Positions 55,621 to 64,000 of a DNA stretch of 64,000 nucleotides are shown piece after piece (position 1 is the stretch's first letter; each line of letters starts with the position of its first letter). Source of the DNA: Golubevia sp. BC0850 (lineage: Eukaryota; Basidiomycota; Exobasidiomycetes; Golubeviales; Golubeviaceae); the NCBI GenBank assembly GCA_012976225.1, contig JAAVVG010000015.1:658738-722737 (forward strand). The letters run 5' to 3'. A model generated the notes under the pieces. That model did not search any database, had not been told where the DNA came from, and saw nothing but the letters and a program-made list of their open reading frames with translations. Made by a program: the position numbers and the translations under genes.

Positions 55621-57110
55621 TTTGGGGTTCTGGTTTTATTTTTGGACCACAGATCAAGCATGGCTTTCTAAGGCAAATGACTTGCAAAACTCCATTTCCC
55701 ATTTTATTTAGCTCCTCCATCAAAGAAAAGGACATCATTTTAGTGTGTTCACTCATCTTCAAGTTTCCAGGTGATCTTTTTATCCCCACTTTGGAAGAAT
55801 CAGGAAGAGAACAGAACGGATACAGATAGAGATGGGGTTGAGAAGCAAAACTTCGAGTTGGAGAAGGAACCAAGCAGCTTGGGAGGAATGAGGAACTTTA
55901 GAAAACAACTTGCGCATGGAAAAAATTGGAAAAAAGAAAACTTGAATGTCGGAAAAAAATTGATTCCTCCCAAGATGAAAAAAAGTTGATAGAGAATTAG
56001 CTAGTGGAATGTGAATTTCAAACCTTCAAAAGCCAAAATCCCAAATCCGTCATCCTACTTTCAAAATCAAACTCAAATTCATTTTATTTGAGCCACGTGT
56101 AGTTCACTGAAGTCTCGATCAATTTTCACCCCTTTTTGCATTTCCTCTCATGTTCCCCTTGTTTTTCAATTACCCCTTGAGCTCTTCATTAAATTTGTCA
56201 ACACTCCCCCATGAGTTTCGTGTTTTTGTAGGGTGATACTTGACTGCTGACTCCGCTATCTTGACCCCCCTGAATACATTACGTGGAGGCTTAGATTCAG
56301 AAGTTCAAAAGACATACAACAAAATTCGAACGGAAGGCAAGAGCGCAGTGATCAAAGAAATCTAGGTCTATATGTTTGACATCTGTACGTTTACCAACTG
56401 CAGTGGGTACTCACTGATTGACTGACTTCGGTCACAAACAAAGACATCAGAACTCTGTACATAATTTTTCTAAATAAACACCAGATGATCTTTCTAAACT
56501 TTGACAGGTAGAGAGAAAGAAATAGCCACAAATCTTTGAATTTTCTGTCTTCTTTGGGCATTTGATAGCTTCTGAAAGTTGCTTTCAATCAGAAAAAGAA
56601 GTGTCTGCTTAAGAAGTTTGAAAGAGAACAGATTATCATTTGAGAGGATTGAGGCAGCATGACATTAGAAGAGTGCTTTAGAGACAGAAGGTCACTTGAC
56701 GCGATCCCCTACATCTCTCACTGGCACCCTTACAGTATTTCTGCTCCTAGTAGTCTAGGGATACGTTCTCTCACCAGCCCATCCAATCCTTGAACATTAA
56801 ATACTTGCTTCCCTCCATCCATTACACACAACTTGTCTCTTGTGCTTGCCTTCTTTCTTCTTTGAAAGTTCATCAAGCACCACTTCATCAATTGGGTGGT
56901 GAAGCGGCTTCCAATTTCAACAGAGTCCTAATGCTAGAAGCCTCAAGCCAAGAGAAGAAGGGTTTACAGAGACGAACATGGGAGCAAACCAGGTGAGAAA
57001 CTGGAGACCTGTGTTGTCTGCAAAGAAAGGAACCAGGGAGGAGAAGAGATGGGTCGCATAAGGGCAGGGTATGAGAGCTCTGAGCATGTGTCACAGGAGA
57101 TGAGACAGAC
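55621..57110. other. Gene-poor region, nothing recognised
   Basis: About 1.5 kb, AT-rich with A-runs (55920-55990). Frames are short and without recognisable domains. Confidence 0.4.
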
Positions 57111-58266
57111 TTAGGGGTTGGTCGTGCCTCATACTCATGGGAGGTGCTTCACATCACCTTCATTTCTGGGTACTTTTGGCCTCGCTGGATATGAAGCAAG
57201 ACATGAAGTGCTTCGTGTGAAGCGCTTGACCCTTTTCTCTTCATGTGAGCTCCTGTCACATCATGACTTCATATGGACAGAAATGAAGACAGTTTCGGTT
57301 CATATGAGGTCGAAAGAAGTAAGATTTGAGTCTAAAACATAACCAAATTAGAGAAAAAGAGAGAACAAAGTCATTTCTTGAGGGAAATGATGATGAAAGC
57401 TGATCAAATCGTGGAAATCTGTAATGGGGTTAACTAGTAGAAGATAGGTAGAGTGCTAAGGAGGTAGACTTGAGACTTGACAAAGGCTGAGGGCAGTTGG
57501 GAATCAGCGTTGGGAACTTGGTGGCAAAGGCTAAGGGTGGAGTGGCAAAGACTTGAGGTTGAGACTTGACTTAGGGGACTAAGGAACTTGAGCAGGTAGA
57601 AAGGACGTAGGAATTCAATATCAGATGAGGAACTATCTATGTACAATTGGGGAGTGCTTTATATATGTTTGAGAGTTAAGAACAAAGGGATTTAGGAACA
57701 AAGGTTGGAACAATGTAGCACAGGAACAGGGGCAAGGGAACAAGGGAGCAGGGGACAAAGAGACATGGAGACAAAAGAAAGAACAAAGGGGTCAAGGGTA
57801 CCAAGGATCTGTGACAAAAAGGAAGAGAAGTCAAGCGCTGAAGGTCTCTGGAATTCACTCTCAAGCCGCAAAAAATGAAGTCTTAAAAACTGACTTCTTG
57901 AAAACGAGAGATGAAAATCAAGATGAAGGGAGAGGATGGGAATTTCAAGGTCAAAGGTCAAACAATGGAACAAGATGGCTTGCTTTTGGAAGGAAGGAAG
58001 GACCGAGAAGACAAATCTTGAGCCTTTTGCCTCATTCAAAATTTCCTTTGTCCCAACTAGTGGACTATTTCGGACTTCAGCCTTGTGATCCTAGGCTTGC
58101 TGCTTGTTGCCTCATATGAAGAGGTCTGACCTGACATATGAATATATTGCAGCCTCATATTTGCTTCATTTTTCCGATCTTTGGAGGATTTTGACATGAA
58201 GTAGATATGAGATTGCTTCATGTGAGCAAGAATGAGGCTACTTCATATGAGGTTACCGACCTCTAA
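57111..58266. mobile_element. TIR-like element with TCATATGA-rich ends
   Basis: The left end reads TTAGGGGTTGGTCGTGCCTC then ATA (57111-57133). The right end on the minus strand reads TTAGAGGTCGGTAACCTCAT then A (58266-58246), an imperfect terminal inverted repeat. Variants of TCATATGA occur repeatedly near both ends, as in non-autonomous DNA transposons with subterminal repeats. The centre (57690-57800) is A/G-rich with irregular AGGGRACAA repeats. No coding frame was recognised and no clear target-site duplication was found. Confidence 0.45.
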
Positions 58267-58834
58267 CAGTAGGTGAGTCTCCATAGGTGGGTCTCCAACC
58301 CCTGATCTTCTCTCTTTCTTCTCTCTCTTGTCTCCATTTCTTCATTTTTCTCTCTTCTTAACTTCTTCTTCTCTCTCTTCTAAGTTTCCCTTTTTAGCTG
58401 CGCTCACTCATTCCCCACCCTCTCAGCTTCCGCATCTGATGTTCCACCTTGGTCTCGTGCTCTTTCGTTTCCTATATAAACTTCACCTTCTTGTAAATCC
58501 TTTTCCCTTTGCCTCATCCCTTGACTTCATCATCTTCCCCTTTCAAACACCTTTCGGATTTTAGCCCTCCAACACCTTGTGTCTTGACTTCCAACCTCTT
58601 TGGATCAGGACTAGATCCCACAGATGTTTTGGTATGAGTTCGGGCGATGATAGGTGACACTTGCCTGCAAAAGAATTTCAGAGAGAGCAAGAGAAGTGAG
58701 AATGGATGTGAAGCGGAAACAAAGAGATGAACAGGTTGTTGAACTCAGTGGTGTCCCACACATCACACCTTGCATTTCTAGATTTGTGCCCTCCTAAACT
58801 GGCGTTTTGAAAACCCAAAGATCCAAGTCTCTGA
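58267..58834. other. Non-coding, TATA-like box
   Basis: CT-rich region with a CTATATAAA motif near 58473. No reading frame follows that I can recognise. It may be a relic promoter or LTR-like sequence. Confidence 0.3.
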
Positions 58835-58960
58835 ACCAAACCTGAGTTGAGGTTTGAAGTGCTTGGTTACAAGGCGAAGTTAAGGAGAAGAAAAAAAAGA
58901 GGAGGGGTCCTGTCTTCTGTCCCTTCATGACTTTCCTTCTGCCGATTTTTTTTATTTTTT
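58835..58960 (+). repeat. Repeat upstream of tRNA-Trp, inverted copy at 55500-55620
   Basis: Shares long blocks with the reverse strand of 55500-55620, including the ACCTGAGTTGAGGTTTGAAG block and TCTTCTGTCCCTT. It lies about 200 bp upstream of the tRNA gene, in the same order as in the inverted copy. Confidence 0.65.
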
Positions 58961-59154
58961 TATTTCATTGAGCTTGAGTTGATGGAATGCTTTTTACGCA
59001 CGGGATGTCTGATCCGAAGAGCAAAGTGAAGCAAGTGTGGGACTGCGATGCAATTGATTCAGCACCAACAATTTTTTTTATTTTCTTTGAACTGGCATCT
59101 TTGTTTCAAGCAATATGACCTTTAAAAGTGACATTGTAGACATCAAGTCCCATT

Positions 59155-59258
59155 GGAGCCTTAGCTCAGTTGGCAGAGCGTGCGATTCCAAAAATAGACC
59201 AGAAACGGTTGATTAGCGAATCATCGCAAGGTCATCCGTTCAAATCGGGTAGGCTTCA
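59155..59258 (+). tRNA. tRNA-Trp(CCA) with 31-nt intron
   Basis: Acceptor stem GGAGCCT (59155-59161) pairs with AGGCTTC (59251-59257) with one G-T pair; discriminator A at 59258. D arm GCTC-AGTTGGCA-GAGC. Anticodon stem TGCGA (59181-59185) pairs with TCGCA (59224-59228). The loop is TT-CCA-A plus A after the intron, so the anticodon is CCA at 59188-59190. The intron is 59192-59222, after position 37 as in eukaryotic nuclear tRNAs. T arm ATCCG-TTCAAAT-CGGGT. A- and B-box sequences are intact, and a T-run from 59259 fits an RNA polymerase III terminator. Confidence 0.9.
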
Positions 59259-59267
59259 TTTTTTTTT
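59259..59267 (+). terminator. Pol III terminator T-run
   Basis: A run of about nine T directly after the tRNA-Trp discriminator base, the standard RNA polymerase III stop signal. Confidence 0.8.
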
Positions 59268-60183
59268 CTATCGACGTGCCCAACACTCCTTCGTCCCAGT
59301 CACCTTCCTCCTATTTCTCTATGAAACGTGGGCATTGATTGAGATGTATCGAAACTCAGATCAGTCCATGATGCGTGCTTGATCAATTTCAACTGCACTG
59401 AACATACATTTCTCAGGCACTGGACAACACAATCTTGCCTCCATTCTTTTGATCCGTAGAATTGCGAAATCCAGGACCTAGTGAGTGCTCTGGAATCTCC
59501 TGGCTGACTTTCCTGAAGTTTTGATCCTCTTACCAAGTCACCATCCAATACACCTCGAATCCTTGACTTTTCTCAAATTATCTATCCTTCTTTTGCCCTT
59601 TTCTCGACTTTTACTTGCCAAATTATCCTATTCATATTCAATTCTTCAATAGTTGTTTTGCTCTAACTTTGATACTTTATTTTTGAGTCTGGGGAATGCA
59701 ATTAACAGCAATCTCGTATAGTATTATTAGCTATGACAAAAGCAACATCTTACTGAGTGCTTGATGTGTGTACATGCCCGAAAGGCAAATAAGAAAAGAT
59801 GAAAAAGAAGGGAAGAAGAGAAGACCACAAACAAAGCAACAAACAAAATGATAGGGAACAAGCTAGGGATCACTATGACTAAGTATGCTATAGTCAAACC
59901 ATCCTTTCTTCCATTTTCTTTGAAGTTACTGGCTATGGACATGAGCTGGCAGCTGACTGGCTGAAACTGATATTTGAGCCCAATGAAATGTGTAGTCACT
60001 TTGGTAGTTGTTCCGCCCTGTAAGGAAATCCTTATTTGAGCCTGTCTGTACTTGGTAATGATGGGAAACACTCCATTACAGCAGAAGAAACAAACTTGTG
60101 GAGGTGTCAACCCACAAAACACTTCCCCCACCAATCATCACCCTCTGCCAGTCGTTGGTTCACAAGAATCCCACACAGGCTCT

Positions 60184-60285
60184 GCAAGAAAAACGTTTCG
60201 AACGTGATTCTTGCGAGAACATCATCTGCTTTCTTGCAAGAAATACGTTTGGCACATTTTTCTTGCAAAGTGTTCCCCGCTAGTC
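60184..60285. repeat. Imperfect tandem repeat around CTTGCAAGAAA
   Basis: Two adjacent ~48-bp units share TGCAAGAAA-ACGTTT and a downstream TTCTTGC; TTCTTGCAAGAA in the middle is itself palindromic. Confidence 0.5.
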
Positions 60286-60923
60286 TGACTGTGAATTGAA
60301 ACCTTCCGCTTCGAATTCGACGCCCTCCTCTCGAATTTGAATGAAATTCAGGAATAATTATTCACATGAATTCATATGAAAGGTAGCTCTGGCGCAGATT
60401 TTTTGGTTGACAAAACATTTTCTTTTTGGTTGATTTTGTGTAATAGAAACAGGAAAAAATAAAAAACAAAACAAAGATTATATTTTCAAAGGAGAGAGTG
60501 AGAGGGAAGAAAGAGGAAGCTCGAGAAGCAGAACAAGCCGAAAAGGACTAAGGGTAAACCGCCAGACAATGCAGAGAAAACCCAAAGAGAAACTAAATCA
60601 TGGAAAAAATGAAGAAGGAGAGAGTAGGGGTTCTGGGTTGAGAAGGAAGGAAGAAAGTGAAAGGAAAGGGAGAGAAAAAAAAAAGAGAAGAAAGAGTAGC
60701 GAAAGGGTCTAAAGCGAAGAAATCTAGGGAAGAGAGACAAAAGAGTGTAGAGAGAAGAGAGAGAAGTGAAGAGAGGAACAAAGTGTAAAAACCAAACCAA
60801 TTTTTCAAATTGTATCCCATTCTCCTCTCCTTCTCTTTTTTTCCTGTTCTCTGAGTCAGCATTTCCAGAACCAGTATTTTCCGATTGTTCCAGATACCCC
60901 ATTGTATAGAGATACAGTCCACT

Positions 60924-60946
60924 AAGCTATAGCTCCGCTATAGCTT
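60924..60946. repeat. Perfect 10-bp hairpin
   Basis: AAGCTATAGC (60924-60933), loop TCC, GCTATAGCTT (60937-60946). Confidence 0.85.
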
Positions 60947-61303
60947 GGAGCTCATTCAGACTTCAGCTTTCCATCACCAAGGAGCTACCGTGAAATAAAA
61001 TTATCTGCCATTGACTGAGAACCAGTCACGGACTGAGCAAAGGAATCAACTTGACTTCAACTTCAGTTCTCCAAGATCTGTTGTCAAAAGACTCAAGCTG
61101 AGTTTGAGATTCCAGATCCAAACAGGTTGCGATAGAGTGCTTGGACTACAGGCCCAACCCCTAGATTGCTTGCTGCTGTTTCTAGCGTAACGTAGATGAG
61201 AAATTAAGAGAGGAAAAAAAGATGAGGAGAAAATAGAGAACAGGGAGGGATTAGCCAACCGCCTCTCCCTTTTGGGAGTTGCCCCGCCCTTGTCCTACTC
61301 ACC

Positions 61304-62944
61304 ATCACAGGAGCATTGATATGAATCAAGTCTCCCTAAGAACACTTTCTGATCCACTTCGACTTGAGCTTCTTTGAGTGCTACGCTGACAGCCTCATGA
61401 AAAATGGTGAACTTGAATGTGTTGAGATCAAAATCACGTTCTTTCAGCTTACAAGCGACTAGGTGATCTTGAACAGTGTTGTGGATGGTGGTGAGTTCTT
61501 GTAAGACTGTCCATAGCTGAGAATCATTGGTGATTTGCTAGAGTTGGAGATAGAGGGAGAGGAAGGGAGGGAGTATGAGTGAAGCTGCTCCACCAACCAC
61601 CTCTGTCCTGGGGGTGTATCTTTCTCAAACTCTAAGGGCGCGTCCTTGAGGTTACACAAAACACAAAATTTTGACACGAATTTCGTTCGGCTGGAAATTT
61701 TTAGCGTTTTGTGTCAGACCATTCAACACGCCATCTTTGACACAAATCGCAAACTTTAGTCGGTTTTGGAGTCATTCTACCCTAACCGATAGTTTGAAGT
61801 GTGTTTTGTCAGCCAAAATCTTGACAAGACCCAAAACACACTTTCCTTGAACCACTGCTCTCTGCCCAAACAGCCCCTCTTCTTCTCATCTAAATTGTCA
61901 GTTCTACTTCCTATCAGCTCAATAATACCTGCTACACAATCAAAGGCTAAAGGGAGGGTGGCGCAAAGTCTTTCAGAGGGCCAATCTCAAACCAACCCCC
62001 TCTCTACTGTTACCTCTCGCGCTTTATGTTGCCCTGTTTCCTCTGTGTCAGCCTCACAAATAGCCCCTCAATTGACTCAGAACTCAAATACAACACTTCA
62101 AACTCGTCCGACAGCTACACCAAGACACCAAGTTCCGGAGCCAAAGCTAGCACCGCCTCATGAGCAGCGGGAGGAAGAGCTGATCTCCCATTAGTCTGGA
62201 TCCAGACCTTACGCGCCTTCACTTCAAGCTCAGTAAAGTTGAAACGTTGACTTTTCTTGACGATTATCGTGAAAAATCCAAATGACTTCTATTGACTTTT
62301 TTTGACAATTTTTATTGACGTTTGTTGACTTTCAATCACTACTGAGCAGTTACAAGGTTGCGAGGATTGATTTGAGAGAACACGAAGGAGCCACAACGAA
62401 TGTAGAAAGACAGGAGAAGCTATTGGAGTACAACAGATAAATCGGACGACGAGAGGGATCGATTATAGAAGTACAGTTTTATCAAGAGTTCACTGGGCAG
62501 GAGAGAGAAAGAAATAGAGAAGAGAGAAGGACGAGGGTCAGGGGTGGACTAGCAACGCTAGAGATCTCGATCTCGACGTCACTTACCTTTTTGGGAAGAC
62601 CCGTTTTTTCTGAGAAGAGATGAGTGATAGAGCAGAAAAAAGATTGGATGAGCTAGGCTCTTTGAATGTCAATGCACAAAGAGGAACTTACTTTCTTGGA
62701 GCTCCTCAGGAGTCAAGTTCTGTTTGAGAAGCATCTGCTCCGATCTCTCCTTGTTCTTCCTTCCACCAAGAACAACTCCCATGTTGTGAAGAAGAATCTT
62801 GATCCCATTGACGGTAAATTGCCAAGGAGAAGAAGAGTGAGTGGCAACGAGAGGAAGCAAATTCAGAGATCGTTTCTTCCAACACCCAGTCAAACTCACC
62901 TTCTCTGGAACCACTTTTCTCCTTTTGTTCTTGTTTTCTACCAT
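61304..62944 (-). CDS. Unidentified spliced coding region (tentative)
   Basis: Two groups of exon-like segments on the minus strand. Near 62944: ATG and MVENKNKRRKVVPEK (62900-62944), GTGAGT donor; a second segment (62692-62797) with ILLHNMGVVLGGRKNKERSE and LTPEELQE; a third (62587-62609) reading KKTGLPKK before a GTAAGT donor. Phases agree. Further along, about 61304-61537 reads QLWTVLQELTTIHNTVQDHL and FTIFHEAVSVALKEAQVEVD with a GTGAGT donor. I could not link the two groups or recognise a family. It could be a transposon-encoded or lineage-specific gene, and may be two different loci. Confidence 0.3.
61650..61845. repeat. Cluster of inverted repeats (MITE-like)
   Basis: AAGTGTGTTTTG (61797-61808) pairs perfectly with CAAAACACACTT (61832-61843). 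Upstream, GCGTTTTGTGTC (about 61704-61715) pairs with GACACAAATCGC (about 61739-61750) with one mismatch. TTTTGTGT-type words recur across the region. Confidence 0.55.
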
Positions 62945-62979
62945 TCCAATCTGAGAAGTAGCCTCCTTGATTTTCCCAC

Positions 62980-63780
62980 AAGAGGCGGTCTGCCTTCTCT
63001 CCTTGTCCGGTGTGGTTTAGAGGAAAAACTCTCCTGCATCTCTCGTACCTTTGTCTTCTTGGACAACTCCGCAGTGCTTTCCTTAGCCCTTAACTCACCA
63101 GTCTGTTCTAGCCAGAACCAATTTCACGAGCTGGAAAAGAATGCCTGCGCTTGGCTGGAATGGAATCCATCGAATCGGATCCACTTGGATTGGGTCCCTG
63201 GACTCACTGACATTGAAGGAAACGAGCAGGCGGATCAACAGGCCAAGGATGGGGCCAAAGGGCAAGCAACCTTTGGGAGTACGAGTTCAAGACCAACAAA
63301 CGCGTTTGCAAAGAGGGAATCAAAGAGGAGGAGAGAACTGGATTGGAGGAAGATGTGGGAGAGCAACACAAAAGAGATCAGAGAAGACTCGTACAGGAGA
63401 TATGCCATCCACCCGCCATCCGGCACGCCAAGGACGTGCCTCAAGTGGCAAAGAAAATACTACAGTCGGCTGGTGTCCAAGCAAGAACGGGCCACGGAGA
63501 CTTTGCAGCCTACCATGACAAGTATAAACATGAAGAAGCGAGAAGAACCTGCCCTCACTGCCTCTCTTCTCCCACTTCCAACACTCACCCTTTCCATTGC
63601 GCCTCCCTGTCTGACAGTGCGAGCCTCCACCTGAGGAACGACAAAGGAGAAGGACTGTCTGTGGAGGAGATCCTGGACTCGAAGAAAGGAGAATTGGCAT
63701 TCCTGAACAATGCCTTCCACCAACTGCCACCGCCTTCTACTCCCCCTTCTCGCTCCCCATCAGAACACTCGACAGAATGA
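62980..63780 (+). mobile_element. 5'-truncated LINE relic: RNase H plus CCHC, frameshifted
   Basis: The plus frame encodes the second half of a retroelement RNase H: TFVFLDNSAVLSLAL (central Asp), then WLEWNPSNRIHLDWVPGLTD and IEGNEQADQQAKDGAKGQ (late Asp). At about 63475 the coding moves to another frame: ARTGHGDFAAYHDKYKHEEA and RRTCPHC...THPFHC, the C-terminal zinc knuckle usual in Tad1-type fungal non-LTR elements. Reverse transcriptase and the first RNase H residues are absent, as after 5' truncation. About 63780-64000 may be its 3' region. Inactive. Confidence 0.65.
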
Positions 63781-64000
63781 GAGAAGCGATTGACCAGGCC
63801 AAAACTGGAACTGGAAGTGGAACCAAGACTGCAAGCAACAAGATATGCTGTGAAACCCTTTTGAGTTCACCTTTACCGTATTGAAGAGATTCCCTTCCTC
63901 TCCATCTAATGATAACAGAACAGCTAGCAGCAACAACAAGAGAGGCAGAAAGGGAGAAAGAGACGGAATGCAAGCAAACCAACATGGTGACTCAGACTCT

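Larger units (their letters stand above)
59268..61303. other. Gene-poor region with small repeats
   Basis: No gene was supported. The strand-asymmetric A/G-rich tract at 60480-60790 makes long spurious frames on the minus strand. Short direct repeats lie at about 60184-60285 and a hairpin at 60924-60946. Confidence 0.4.

Noticed and set aside
59727-60134. 135-codon minus frame with hydrophobic C-terminus
   Set aside because: No ATG-context, domain or intron support; composition fits random AT-rich sequence.
60486-60922. Long minus-strand hydrophobic frames (109-138 codons)
   Set aside because: They come from a purine-rich tract read on the other strand; the composition is pure Phe/Ser/Leu with no family.
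1-64000. CRISPR array or bacterial-type operons
   Set aside because: No regularly spaced direct repeats; spliceosomal introns throughout show a nuclear eukaryotic genome.
1-64000. TGA reassigned to a sense codon
   Set aside because: TGA disrupts only the LRR/F-box loci, while several intact conserved genes end in TGA at the expected place.

Overview
The window is nuclear DNA of a fungus, most likely a basidiomycete. Genes are dense and intron-rich. Introns are mostly 50-120 bp with a very uniform GTGAGT-type donor, and several pairs of genes share a short divergent promoter. Base composition is moderate. Decayed F-box/LRR genes and class I and II transposon remnants are common. I cannot name the species; Pucciniomycotina is a guess from gene style only.

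Layout. 1-2489 (+): 3' part of a vacuolar carboxypeptidase Y-type gene. 2814-3965: copy A of a ~1.1 kb repeat. 4446-7659 (-): Gyp7-type Rab GAP. 7862-10925 (+): 12-exon, membrane-anchored cysteine synthase (MCY1-like). 11150-13906: copy B of the same repeat, inverted relative to copy A and split by a 1.38 kb terminal-inverted-repeat element (12391-13769) flanked by GGCC. 14580-15693 (-): SGT1-like co-chaperone without TPRs. 15973-20484 (+): HRD1 ERAD ubiquitin ligase. 21482-23150 (+): broken F-box/LRR gene. 24955-26638 (-): PI-PLC X-domain protein. 26773-29308 (+): TPA1/OGFOD1 dioxygenase. 29529-32291 (-): SSP411/SPATA20-type thioredoxin-fold protein. 32479-34919 (+): BFR1-like protein. 35588-39889 (-): a single gene that joins a histidine phosphatase (phosphoglycerate-mutase fold) to an HbrB domain of the TORC2 subunit family. 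40468-41534 (-): LRR relic. 41611-42196 (-): SH3 gene with a homopolymer frameshift. 42600-44262 (-): 4'-phosphopantetheinyl transferase. 44640-46676 (+): F-box/LRR pseudogene. 47308-49874 (+): luciferase-like flavin monooxygenase (NtaA/DszA family). 50555-51412 (-): F-box pseudogene. 52278-53081 (-): FKBP12-type isomerase. 53197-54768 (+): SAM-dependent methyltransferase.

From 54770 to the end the window is gene-poor. It holds a TIR-like element (57111-58266), an intron-containing tRNA-Trp(CCA) at 59155-59258, an inverted partial copy of the tRNA-Trp locus near 55403-55620, several strong hairpins, and a 5'-truncated LINE with RNase H and CCHC remains (about 62980-63780).

The housekeeping genes cover protein quality control (HRD1, SGT1, FKBP), vacuolar proteolysis, vesicle traffic (Gyp7), translation and oxygen sensing (TPA1, BFR1), TORC2 signalling and cofactor or sulfur metabolism. 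They do not form one pathway. The most unusual items are the phosphatase-HbrB fusion, the nested TIR element with a readable target-site duplication, and the cluster of damaged F-box/LRR genes.
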